Below, piece after piece: positions 7,142-14,762 of a stretch of DNA of 28,559 nucleotides (position 1 is the first letter of the stretch; every line of letters begins with the position of its first letter). The stretch covers positions 11,341 to 39,899 of the forward strand of contig JAHYYK010000018.1 of assembly GCA_019425005.1 (NCBI GenBank), read 5' to 3'. Both the position numbers and the translations under genes were made by a program. This DNA comes from Collinsella sp. Its GTDB lineage: Bacteria; Actinomycetota; Coriobacteriia; Coriobacteriales; Coriobacteriaceae. The notes under the pieces are model-generated. The model was not told the origin of the DNA. It saw nothing but the letters and a program-made list of their open reading frames with translations, and did not search any database.

Positions 7142-8497
7142 ATGAGCTACACGCAGAAAGTTCTCGACGAGCTCAAGGCCCGCTATCCCGAGCAGCCTGA
7201 GTTCATCCAGGCCGCGACCGAGATCCTCGGCACCATCCAGCCGGCGCTCGACGCCCATCCCGAGTACGAGGAGGCCGCCCTGCTTGAGCGCCTCGTCGAG
7301 CCCGAGCGCATCGTTATGTTCCGTGTCCCCTGGGTCGATGACCAGGGCAAGGTCCAGGTCAACCGCGGCTACCGCGTCGAGTTCAACTCTGCCATTGGAC
7401 CCTACAAGGGCGGCCTGCGCTTTAACCCGACGGTCACCCTTGGCATGCTCAAGTTCCTGGGCTTGGAGCAGATCCTCAAGAACAGCCTGACCACCCTTCC
7501 CATGGGCGGCGGCAAGGGCGGCTCCGACTTTGACCCCAAGGGCAAGTCCAACAACGAGATAATGCACTTCTGCCAGTCCTTCATGACCGAGCTCTATCGC
7601 CATATTGGCCCCAACACCGACGTTCCCGCCGGCGACCTGGGCGTTGGCGGCCGCGAGGTTGCCTACATGTTCGGTCAGTACAAGCGCCTGACCAACGAGT
7701 GGACCGGCGTCCTTACCGGCAAGGGCCTCTCCTTTGGCGGCTCGCTCGCCCGTACCGAGGCCACCGGCTACGGTCTGGTCTACTTTGTGGACGAGTACCT
7801 CAAGAGCCGCGGTGAGTCCTTCGAGGGCAAGAACGTCGTCGTTCACGGCTCCGGTAACGTCGCCATCTACGCGGTCCAGAAGGTCGCCCAGCTCGGCGGC
7901 AAGGTGCTGGCCTGCTCCGATACCCACGGCTGGGTCGAGGATCCCGACGGCATCGACTACTCCGTGCTCGAGCACGTCTACAACCAGAAGCGCTCCGGCC
8001 ACGACAAGGGCGTCACGCTCGCCATGTACGTTGACGAGAAGCCCGGTGCCGTGTGGCACGAGGGCGACGGCCGCGGCGTGTGGGAGCTGCCCTGCGACAT
8101 CGCGCTGCCCTGCGCTCGCGAGAACACGCTGCTGCTCGAGGACGCCCAGGCGCTCGTCGCCAATGGCTGCAAGGTGGTCGGCGAGGGCGCGAACATGCCC
8201 ACGACCATCGAGGCCACGACCTACTTCCAGGAGAACGGCGTCGCCTTTATGCCCGGTAAGGCTGCCAACGCCGGCGGCGTGCTCGTGTCCGGCCTCGAGA
8301 TGAGCCAGAACGCCGAGCACCTGTCCTGGACCTTCGAGGAGGTCGACGGCAAGCTCGAGCAGCTCATGCGCGGCATGTTCCACAACGTGGACGACACCGC
8401 CAAGGAGTATGGCCAGGAGGGCAACTTTGTCATGGGCGCCAACATCGCCGGCTTCCTGAAGGTCGCCGACGCCATGCTCGCTCAGGGCGTCTGCTAG
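7142..8497 (+). CDS. gdhA: Glutamate dehydrogenase, hexameric NADP-type
   Basis: The enzyme interconverts 2-oxoglutarate plus ammonia and glutamate in the cytoplasm. The 451 residues match the length of the E. coli-type hexameric enzymes (about 447). Clear signatures are GYRVEFNSAIGPYKGGLRF, the catalytic glycine-lysine motif LPMGGGKGGSDFDPKG with Lys125, DVPAGDLGVGGREVAYMFGQ, and the Rossmann segment VVVHGSGNVAIYAVQKV. The NADP preference is inferred from similarity to the anabolic family. GGAGGA (7133-7138) sits 3 nt before the ATG at 7142; the in-frame ATG at 7094 lies inside a hairpin. Codon use is strongly C/G-ending, as in tig, thrS and valS, pointing to high expression. It is monocistronic, with its own terminator. 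Confidence 0.96.
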   Translation: MSYTQKVLDELKARYPEQPEFIQAATEILGTIQPALDAHPEYEEAALLERLVEPERIVMFRVPWVDDQGKVQVNRGYRVEFNSAIGPYKGGLRFNPTVTLGMLKFLGLEQILKNSLTTLPMGGGKGGSDFDPKGKSNNEIMHFCQSFMTELYRHIGPNTDVPAGDLGVGGREVAYMFGQYKRLTNEWTGVLTGKGLSFGGSLARTEATGYGLVYFVDEYLKSRGESFEGKNVVVHGSGNVAIYAVQKVAQLGGKVLACSDTHGWVEDPDGIDYSVLEHVYNQKRSGHDKGVTLAMYVDEKPGAVWHEGDGRGVWELPCDIALPCARENTLLLEDAQALVANGCKVVGEGANMPTTIEATTYFQENGVAFMPGKAANAGGVLVSGLEMSQNAEHLSWTFEEVDGKLEQLMRGMFHNVDDTAKEYGQEGNFVMGANIAGFLKVADAMLAQGVC

Positions 8498-8521
8498 ATT
8501 CAGCTCGACATAGCATTGATG

Positions 8522-8555
8522 AGGCTCCCAGCTATTTCGGCTGGGGGCCTTTTTC
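8522..8555 (+). terminator. Intrinsic terminator of gdhA
   Basis: An 11-bp stem with one or two G-T pairs forms between AGGCTCCCAGC (8522-8532) and GCTGGGGGCCT (8540-8550), followed by TTTTTC. Confidence 0.88.
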
Positions 8556-8584
8556 TGTGGCGGCGAGGGTCGTGCGTCCTCGTT

Positions 8585-8593
8585 TGGTACACT
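8585..8593 (+). promoter_or_regulatory. Extended -10 promoter candidate for the Mo-hydroxylase operon
   Basis: TGGTACACT fits an extended -10 box 25 nt before the first start codon of the operon. No convincing -35 is seen. Confidence 0.4.
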
Positions 8594-8617
8594 AGAGGAC
8601 ACTGGACAAGTGAAGAG

Positions 8618-9532
8618 ATGGGGGAGAACGTGCTCAAGTTCGGTACCTACGTCCGTGTTGGAAACGCGGCCGAAGCCTATGAGCTCTTACAGAAGAACCG
8701 CAACAACAAGATTGTGGGCGGTGGCATTTGGATGCGTCTGGGTTCGCGTCGCGTGGCGACGGCGATTGACCTTTCGGCCTGCGGACTCGATCAGATCGAG
8801 GAGACCGAGACCGAGTTTCGCATCGGTGCCATGTGCACCCTGCGCCAGCTCGAGCGCCATGCCGAGCTCAACGCGCTTGTCAACAATGTCTTTGAGTTCG
8901 CCGTCCACGACATCGTGGGCGTGCAGCTGCGCAATACCGCCACGGTGGGCGGCAGCATCTACGGCCGCTTTGGCTTCTCGGACGTGCTCTCGGCTTTCCT
9001 GGCGCTCGATTCCTATGTTGAGCTGACGGGCGCCGGTCGCGTGCCGCTCGCGGAGTTCGTGGACATGGGCTACGTACGTGACGTGATCGAGCATGTCGTG
9101 GTCGTCAAGCACGATTACCGCGCGAGCTATGAGGCCGTGCGCAAGGCCGCGACCGACTTCCCCTCCTTAAACGTCACCGCCGCCTGGTGGGACAACAGCT
9201 GGCACGTCACCGTGGGCGCCCGCCCGCTGCGCGCTACCTTGCTGCAGGGCGAGGCATGTGGCCTCACCAGCGAGCAGCCTTCCGAGGACGAGCTTCGCGC
9301 CCTTGCTGCATCCGTGCGTGCCCTGAGCTACGGAACCAACCTGTGGGGCTCGGCCGACTACCGCCGCCGCGTCTCGGCCCCGCTTGCCGTGCAGGCCGTT
9401 CGCCGCGCCGCTGGCATCGAGCTTTCGGCCGCGCTTGCCCGCGAGCTCGAGACCGTGCAGATCCCCAAGTTCGCCACGGACGAGTATTCCTGCCGCCGCG
9501 TGCCCGGCGTCGATTCTAGCGAGGTGCGCTAA
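8618..9532 (+). CDS. FAD-binding subunit of a molybdenum hydroxylase (YgfM/XdhB-like)
   Basis: The 304-residue protein matches the FAD_binding_5/CO_deh_flav_C architecture of the medium subunit of xanthine dehydrogenase-type enzymes. KIVGGGIWMRLG corresponds to the FAD pyrophosphate loop, VQLRNTATVGGSIYGRFGFSDVL is the second FAD signature, and the rest is the C-terminal alpha/beta domain. It passes electrons between FAD and the [2Fe-2S] clusters of its partner. The start is uncertain: ATG 8618 has only an adjacent GAAGAG, whereas GTG 8630 has GGGGGAG 3 nt upstream. Its TAA overlaps the ATG of the next gene by one base, so the two are translationally coupled. The pairing with a fused Fe-S/Mo subunit resembles E. 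coli ygfM-xdhD, the 'probable selenate reductase' subunits; the true substrate is unknown. Confidence 0.85.
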   Translation: MGENVLKFGTYVRVGNAAEAYELLQKNRNNKIVGGGIWMRLGSRRVATAIDLSACGLDQIEETETEFRIGAMCTLRQLERHAELNALVNNVFEFAVHDIVGVQLRNTATVGGSIYGRFGFSDVLSAFLALDSYVELTGAGRVPLAEFVDMGYVRDVIEHVVVVKHDYRASYEAVRKAATDFPSLNVTAAWWDNSWHVTVGARPLRATLLQGEACGLTSEQPSEDELRALAASVRALSYGTNLWGSADYRRRVSAPLAVQAVRRAAGIELSAALARELETVQIPKFATDEYSCRRVPGVDSSEVR

Positions 9533-11292
9533 TGGCTGCCAAGCTCATCGATCTTTCCTTTACGCTCAACGGCCGCAAGGTCAAGGTTCAGATTGCCCCT
9601 GACACCATGCTCTTTTCGCTTTTGCGTGAGCAGGGTTGCGCGTCGGTGCGCTGCGCCTGCGAAACCACCAACTGCGGTCTGTGCACGGTGTGGCTCGACG
9701 GCGACCCGGTGCTGAGCTGCTCGGTTCCCGCCGCGCGCGTCGAGGGCCATACCATCACCACGCTCGAGGGTCTCAAGGCTGAGTCCGAGGCGCTCGCCCG
9801 CGCGATGGCTGCCGAAGGCGCCGAGCAGTGCGGTTTTTGCGCCCCCGGCCTTATCATGAACGTGCTGGCGCTTGCCCGCGCCGCCAAGGAGGACCCGAGC
9901 CTCGTCGCCACGCGCGAGGAACTGTCGCGCCAGCTCGCCGGCAACCTGTGCCGCTGCAGCGGCTACGAGAGCCAGCTGCGCGCCATTGTCCGCTTCCTCA
10001 ACGAGTCCGGCGTGCAGGTGGGCTTTGAGATGCCCGAGCTGCCGGTCAACGACACCAGCTGCGACGGTGTCTCGTACAAGCAGATTACCCATAAGCAGCC
10101 TAAGAAGGACTCGAAGGCGCTGCTCGAGGGCCGTCCCGTCTACACGGGCGATATGGTGCCCGCCGGCGCCCTGATCGTCAAACTCAAGCGCAGCCCCTAT
10201 GCCCGCGCCAAGATCCGCTCCATCGATACGTCGCGCGCCCTGAAGGTGCCCGGCGTCGTGGGCGTCTACACTTACGAGGACGTGCCCAAGCGCCGCTTTA
10301 CTATCGCCGGTCAGAGCTATCCGCAGCCGAGTCCCTACGACCGCCTGATTCTCGAGAACCTCGTGCGCTATCAAAACGAGGAGGTGGCGATCGTCGCCGC
10401 CGAGACCGAGGAGGCCGCCGACAAGGCACTCAAGCTCATCAAGATCGATTACGAGGTGCTCGAGCCCCTGCTCGACTTTACCCAGGCGCTCGATAACGAC
10501 ATCGTGGTCCACCCCGAGGGCGACGTGACCTTTATGTTCCCGCAGGGCGGCGATGTCCCGCGCAACCTGGTGTGCAGCGGTACCAGCGATTATGGCGACC
10601 TGGACGAGGCCTTCGCCCAGAGCGACATCGTCTTTGAGCGCACCTACACCAGCCAGGCCACGCAGACCGCGCCCATGGAGACCTTCCGCGCCTTTGCGAC
10701 GACCGACGCGTTCGGGCGCATCTCGGTGACCACCTCCACGCAGGTGCCCTTCCACGTGCGCCGCATGGTCGCGCAGTCGCTCGACATTCCGCAGTCGCAG
10801 GTGCAGGTCATTAAGCCGCGCATCGGCGGCGGCTTTGGCTCCAAGCAGACGGGCTGCTGCGAGATCTTCGTGGCGTTCGTCACCCAGCAGACCGGCCGTC
10901 CGAGCTACTGCTGCTACACCCGCGAGGAGACCATCACTGCGGGCAACTCGCGCCACCAGATGCAGATGACCGTTAAGCTGGGCGCCATGAACGACGGCAC
11001 CATCACGGCCATCGACCTGCATACGCTTTCCAACGCCGGCGCTTACGGCGAGCACGCCACCACGACGATCGGCCTTTCGGGCCACAAGAGCCTGCCGATC
11101 TACAACCATGTGAAGGCGAGCCGCTTTAGCTGGGACGCCGTCTACACCAACACCAACCGCGGCGGCGCGTATCGCGGCTACGGTGCCACCCAGGGCCAGT
11201 TTGCCGTGGAGAGCGCCGTCAACGAGCTCGCCGACATGCTGCACATGGACCCCGCCGACCTGCGCCTTAAGAACATGGTGCACGAGGGCTAG
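9532..11292 (+). CDS. xdhD: Mo hydroxylase large subunit, N-terminal part, ends at in-frame TAG
   Basis: This 586-residue frame holds an N-terminal plant-type [2Fe-2S] domain (Cys43, 48, 51, 63), the helical second [2Fe-2S] domain (Cys100, 103, 140, 142), a linker, the aldehyde oxidase/xanthine dehydrogenase a/b hammerhead domain (from about residue 200) and the first molybdopterin-binding domain (IGGGFGSKQTGCCEIF; TNRGGAYRGYGATQGQFAVES). It stops at TAG 11290-11292 (codon 587) after NMVHEG. The next frame, 11296-12363, is in the same phase and supplies exactly the missing C-terminal domain, so the two were one gene of about 943 codons, close to the length of XdhD (956). The stop may be a recent nonsense mutation, a sequencing error, or a real split or readthrough. 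The symbol is by resemblance to E. coli XdhD. Confidence 0.85.
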   Translation: MAAKLIDLSFTLNGRKVKVQIAPDTMLFSLLREQGCASVRCACETTNCGLCTVWLDGDPVLSCSVPAARVEGHTITTLEGLKAESEALARAMAAEGAEQCGFCAPGLIMNVLALARAAKEDPSLVATREELSRQLAGNLCRCSGYESQLRAIVRFLNESGVQVGFEMPELPVNDTSCDGVSYKQITHKQPKKDSKALLEGRPVYTGDMVPAGALIVKLKRSPYARAKIRSIDTSRALKVPGVVGVYTYEDVPKRRFTIAGQSYPQPSPYDRLILENLVRYQNEEVAIVAAETEEAADKALKLIKIDYEVLEPLLDFTQALDNDIVVHPEGDVTFMFPQGGDVPRNLVCSGTSDYGDLDEAFAQSDIVFERTYTSQATQTAPMETFRAFATTDAFGRISVTTSTQVPFHVRRMVAQSLDIPQSQVQVIKPRIGGGFGSKQTGCCEIFVAFVTQQTGRPSYCCYTREETITAGNSRHQMQMTVKLGAMNDGTITAIDLHTLSNAGAYGEHATTTIGLSGHKSLPIYNHVKASRFSWDAVYTNTNRGGAYRGYGATQGQFAVESAVNELADMLHMDPADLRLKNMVHEG

Positions 11293-11295
11293 GTC

Positions 11296-12363
11296 ATGCC
11301 GCAGTACTACAACGAAAAGCTCAACGCCTGTGCGCTCGACCGCTGCCTGCTGCGCGCGATGGACATGATCGGTTGGCGCGACAAGCCGCTGGCCGTCGAC
11401 CTGGGCGACCGCGTGCGCGCCCTGGGCTGCGCGCTCACCATGCAGGGCTCGGGCATCTCCAATGTCGACATCGCCGGCATCGACATGCGCCTGGAAGAGG
11501 ACGGCTTCATTACCATCGGCACCGGCGCCACCGACAACGGCATGGGCGTCGACACGATCCTGGCGCAGATTGCCGCCGAGGAGCTGGGTGTGGAGAGCTC
11601 GCTGATCGTGGTGCGCGGCGTGGACACCGACGTGTCGCCGTTCGACGCCGGCTCGTACGCGAGCTCCGGTACCTACGTGACGGGCCTTGCCGCCAAGAAC
11701 GCCGCGACCGAGCTGCGTGAGAAGATTTGTGCCAAGGCCGCCCAGATGTGGGATGTGGACGCCGCCGACGTGGTCTTCGATGGCCAGTACGTGCGTCTGT
11801 CCGACGAGCGCGCCGCGCGCGAGCAGAACCGCTACCTCACGCTGCGCGACTTTGCCAACCTGTGCGTCAAGAACATCGCGGGCGGCGACGCGCTCACCTC
11901 GCATGCTTCTGCCTGCCTGCCCGTTTCGCCTCCGCCGTTTATGGCCGGCATTGCCGAGGTCGAGGTCGACAAGGCCACCGGCAAGGTGACTGTGGTGGAC
12001 TACGCGGCGGCTGTGGACTGCGGCACCGTGATCAACGAGGCACTCGCGCGCGTCCAGGCCGAGGGCGGCATTGCCCAGGGCATCGGCCACGCACTCTACG
12101 AGATCGTCGAGCACGATGACCGCGGCCGTCTGCGAACCGGCAACTTTATGAGCTACAAGCTGCCCACGCGCCTGGATATCGGCAGCATCCGCGTGGCCTT
12201 TGAGCCGAGCTACGAGCCGACGGGCCCGTTTGGCGCCAAATCGATCGGCGAGGTCGTCATCAACACGCCGCTCGCCGCCGTGGCCTCGGCCGTGGCGCAC
12301 GCCACCGGCCATCAGGTCCGCTCGCTGCCGATCACGCCCGAGAAGGCCCTGCTGGGGGAGTAG
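11296..12363 (+). CDS. xdhD: Mo hydroxylase large subunit, C-terminal part (second Mo-pterin domain)
   Basis: The 355-residue frame continues the previous one without a phase change. It contains ALTMQGSGISNVD, TGATDNGMGVDTILAQIAAEELG, DTDVSPFDAGSYASSGTYVTG, a cysteine-bearing VDCGTVINEALARVQAEGGIAQGIGHAL, and near the end GPFGAKSIGEVV, where the glutamate matches the catalytic base of molybdenum hydroxylases. No further stop or frameshift is visible and the codon bias is unchanged, so decay, if any, is very recent. The ATG at 11296 has GAGGG (11284-11288) 7 nt upstream and lies 3 nt after the TAG, a good arrangement for termination-reinitiation giving a split enzyme. Alternatively the ATG is just an internal methionine of the intact ancestor. 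Confidence 0.8.
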   Translation: MPQYYNEKLNACALDRCLLRAMDMIGWRDKPLAVDLGDRVRALGCALTMQGSGISNVDIAGIDMRLEEDGFITIGTGATDNGMGVDTILAQIAAEELGVESSLIVVRGVDTDVSPFDAGSYASSGTYVTGLAAKNAATELREKICAKAAQMWDVDAADVVFDGQYVRLSDERAAREQNRYLTLRDFANLCVKNIAGGDALTSHASACLPVSPPPFMAGIAEVEVDKATGKVTVVDYAAAVDCGTVINEALARVQAEGGIAQGIGHALYEIVEHDDRGRLRTGNFMSYKLPTRLDIGSIRVAFEPSYEPTGPFGAKSIGEVVINTPLAAVASAVAHATGHQVRSLPITPEKALLGE

Positions 12364-12387
12364 CGGGTCGGCGAACAAGTCGTAATT

Positions 12388-12417
12388 GGCGGGGCGGGGC
12401 AACTCGCCCCGCCTTTC
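12388..12417 (+). terminator. Probable terminator of the Mo-hydroxylase operon
   Basis: GGCGGGGC (12388-12395) pairs with GCCCCGCC (12406-12413), followed by a short TTTC. It is 24 nt after the stop; the weak T run makes it less certain. Confidence 0.6.
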
Positions 12418-12475
12418 GCACTCGTGGTGAGGTCGTGAGCCTGTAAAACGTGTGCGTGCGCTTGCCGTTCGTATC

Positions 12476-12484
12476 TGCTATCAT
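12476..12484 (+). promoter_or_regulatory. Extended -10 promoter candidate for tRNA-Leu
   Basis: TGCTATCAT has the TGn extension and ends 19 nt before the tRNA. The -35 is not recognisable at normal spacing. Confidence 0.45.
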
Positions 12485-12503
12485 TCCTAGTCTGTGCGCT
12501 TAT

Positions 12504-12587
12504 GCGGGCGTGGCGGAATTGGTAGACGCGCCAGATTTAGGTTCTGGTGGGATTCCCGTGAAGGTTCGAGTCCTTTCGCCCGCACCA
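12504..12587 (+). tRNA. tRNA-Leu (anticodon TAG)
   Basis: GCGGGCG (12504-12510) pairs with CGCCCGC (12577-12583), then A and encoded CCA (12585-12587). The stem CCAGA/TCTGG closes the loop TTTAGGT, giving TAG, which reads CUA/CUG leucine codons. The long variable arm makes it a class II tRNA of 84 nt. It is an ordinary leucine tRNA, not an amber suppressor (which would need CTA). Confidence 0.97.
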
Positions 12588-12675
12588 TCGCACTTGCGTC
12601 GGCCCTGGCCGTCGCGACACTTTGTTGCATAAAGGTACCAGCACCTCAGATAAGCTGGGCAGTATGAGGAGGAAC

Positions 12676-13977
12676 GTGTTGAACATCACCGCTTCTGACG
12701 TCAAGGACGCCAAGCTCACCGCTACGGTCACCATCCCGGCCGCCGACGTCGACGCCGCGATCAAGAAGGCCTACAAGGACACCGCCAAGAAGTACCGCTT
12801 CCCGGGCTTCCGTGCCGGTAAGGCTCCCCGTCCGGTCATCGACTCCGCGCTTGGCGCCGAGGCTACCCTCGCTCAGGCCACCAACGACCTGATCGCAGCC
12901 AACGAGCCCGCCGTCCTCAACGAGCTGGACATCGTCCCCACCAAGAACGGTGACTACAAGGAGCTCGACCTCGCCAAGGATCACGAGGACTACACCTACA
13001 CCGTCGAGTTCTCCCTGCGTCCTGCTGCCGAGCTCTCCTCCTTCGACGCCGTCGAGATCGAGATGCCTCCCGCGGAGGTCACCGAGTCCGAGATCAACAA
13101 CCAGGTCGAGATGCTCCTCAACTACCGCGCCACCTTCGAGGACGTCGAGGGTCGCGCCGTCGAGGCCGAGGACTACGTCACCGTCGACCTCAAGGCCGTC
13201 GAGAACGCCGACAACTTCGCCGCCGAGGGCCGCATGCTCATCGCCGGTAGCGACAGCAACCCCAAGGAGTTCAACGAGGCCCTGATCGGCGCTAACGTTG
13301 ACGACGTCAAGACCGTCACCTGGACCGACGAGGTCGAGGAGGGCGAGGAGGCCGAGACCCACACCGTCGAGGTCACCGTCAAGGGCATCAAGGTCCGCAA
13401 CACCCCCGAGCTCACCGACGAGCTCGTCAAGTCCGACTTTGGCTTCGACAGCATCGACGCCATGCGCGACGCCATCAAGATCGAGATCGAGCAGGACAAG
13501 GCTTCCCGCCTCCCGGCCGAGAAGGAGAACCGTTGCGTCTCCGCTCTCGCCGAGCGCCTGCAGCTCGAGGAGATGGATGCCGACTACGAGCAGTCCGTCT
13601 TTGAGGAGCTTGGCCAGAACTTCCTGTCCAACCTCGCCGCCCGCGGCATGACGCTGGACACTTGGCTGCCCGCTTCCGGTCTGACCATGGAGCAGTTCAT
13701 CGGCGACCTGCACAAGCAGGCCAACGACGTCGCCCGCGAGTCCCTGGCTCTCGACGCCCTCGCCCGCGAGCTCAAGATTGAGGTCACCGAGGACGACATC
13801 AACGCCGAGTTCGAGAAGGCCGGCGTCAAGGACGTCGAGGCTTCCAAGGCCGAGTTCATCGCCGATGGCCGCATGCCTGCTGTCCGCGAGTCCATCCGTC
13901 GCTCCAAGGCCGTCGACCACCTGGTCGAGAACGCCAAGGTGACCGAGGTCGACGAGACTGCCAAGGACGCTGAGTAA
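12676..13977 (+). CDS. tig: Trigger factor, ribosome-associated chaperone and prolyl isomerase
   Basis: The 433-residue protein has the three trigger-factor regions: an N-terminal ribosome-binding domain with the FPGFRAGKAPR version of the ribosome-docking motif, a central FKBP-like domain (about 150-240, VEAEDYVTVDLKAV to VEVTVKGIKV), and a helical C-terminal substrate cradle (LTDELVKSDFGFDSIDAMRDAIK onward). It shields nascent chains at the exit tunnel. AGGAGG (12667-12672) argues for GTG 12676, 3 nt after it, or TTG 12679, 6 nt after it; the in-frame ATG 12664 lies upstream of the ribosome binding site. Codon use is extremely C/G-ending, indicating high expression. The tig-clpP-clpX order is conserved in many bacteria and couples folding with proteolysis. 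Confidence 0.95.
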   Translation: MLNITASDVKDAKLTATVTIPAADVDAAIKKAYKDTAKKYRFPGFRAGKAPRPVIDSALGAEATLAQATNDLIAANEPAVLNELDIVPTKNGDYKELDLAKDHEDYTYTVEFSLRPAAELSSFDAVEIEMPPAEVTESEINNQVEMLLNYRATFEDVEGRAVEAEDYVTVDLKAVENADNFAAEGRMLIAGSDSNPKEFNEALIGANVDDVKTVTWTDEVEEGEEAETHTVEVTVKGIKVRNTPELTDELVKSDFGFDSIDAMRDAIKIEIEQDKASRLPAEKENRCVSALAERLQLEEMDADYEQSVFEELGQNFLSNLAARGMTLDTWLPASGLTMEQFIGDLHKQANDVARESLALDALARELKIEVTEDDINAEFEKAGVKDVEASKAEFIADGRMPAVRESIRRSKAVDHLVENAKVTEVDETAKDAE

Positions 13978-14053
13978 TTCTCGCCACCTTGCCCGCGAGC
14001 GCATGCGTGCGCCCGTGATGGGGTAAAGTTATACACCGGTTATCCGGTTGCTT

Positions 14054-14099
14054 CGTACGGTGCCAGCCAATGCATAGCATGCGGGCACCGTACGTTTAT
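14054..14099 (+). terminator. Hairpin between tig and clpP, terminator-like
   Basis: CGTACGGTGCC (14054-14064) pairs perfectly with GGCACCGTACG (14084-14094), followed by TTTATC. It can terminate tig transcription or partly attenuate read-through into clpP, whose start lies 47 nt after the stem. Confidence 0.6.
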
Positions 14100-14140
14100 C
14101 TAGAACCAATTTGGTCCGCAAGAGAGAAATGGAGATGCGT

Positions 14141-14761
14141 ATGATCGCTAAGTTCGATTCCGCCCTCGTGCCATACGTTATCGAGCAGACGCCGCGCGGC
14201 GAGCGCAGCTACGATATCTATTCGCGCCTGCTCAACGACCGCATCATCTTCTTGGGCGAGGAGATCAACTCCGTCAGCGCCAACCTGGTCGTTGCCCAGC
14301 TGCTGCATCTTGAGAGCCAGGATGCCGAGAAGGATATCTCGCTCTACATCAATTCGCCTGGTGGCGAGGTCTACTCCGGCCTGGCGATTCTGGACACCAT
14401 GAACTTCATCAAGCCGCAGGTCTCCACCATCTGCGTCGGCATGGCCGCGTCCATGGCCGCCGTGCTGCTTTCGGCCGGCGCCAAGGGCAAGCGCTTCTGC
14501 CTGCCGCACTCCAAGGTCATGATTCACCAGCCCAGCGGCGGTGCTCAAGGTCAGCAGACCGAGATCGAGATCGTGGCCGAGGAGATCAAGAAGACCCGCC
14601 GCGAGCTCAACCAGATCCTGTCCGATGCCTCGGGCCAGCCGATCGAGAAGGTCCAGGCCGACACCGAGCGCGACAACTACCTGACCGCTGCCGAGGCCCT
14701 CGACTACGGCCTGATCGACCGTATCGTCACCTCGCGCGATCTCGCCGCGAAGGACGCCTAG
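14141..14761 (+). CDS. clpP: ATP-dependent Clp protease proteolytic subunit
   Basis: ClpP is the serine protease that forms two stacked heptameric rings and degrades substrates unfolded by ClpX or other Clp ATPases. The 206 residues carry the catalytic triad: Ser104 in VGMAASMAAVLL, His129 in MIHQPSGG and Asp178 in ERDNYL. INSPGGEVYSGLAI is the handle/strand signature. Several in-frame starts exist; ATG 14141 is chosen because GGAG (14131-14134) is 6 nt upstream. The clpX ATG follows the TAG after one base, so the two are co-translated. Confidence 0.97.
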   Translation: MIAKFDSALVPYVIEQTPRGERSYDIYSRLLNDRIIFLGEEINSVSANLVVAQLLHLESQDAEKDISLYINSPGGEVYSGLAILDTMNFIKPQVSTICVGMAASMAAVLLSAGAKGKRFCLPHSKVMIHQPSGGAQGQQTEIEIVAEEIKKTRRELNQILSDASGQPIEKVQADTERDNYLTAAEALDYGLIDRIVTSRDLAAKDA

Positions 14762-14762
14762 G

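Noticed and set aside
11290..11292. TAG as a selenocysteine or pyrrolysine codon
   Set aside because: Selenocysteine uses UGA, and tRNA-Sec here has TCA. No pyl genes or CTA-anticodon tRNA are in the window; the tRNA-Leu anticodon TAG reads leucine codons.
9529..12402. 957-codon open frame on the minus strand across the whole XdhD-like gene
   Set aside because: It lies opposite a gene with clear Fe-S and Mo-pterin motifs and reads as a low-complexity Gly/His/Arg/Val mix; GC-rich third positions remove antisense stop codons. It is a shadow, though its length is striking.
12646..14004. 452-codon minus-strand open frame opposite tig
   Set aside because: Leucine/valine/glycine-rich mirror of the strongly biased tig codons; no ribosome binding site or motif.
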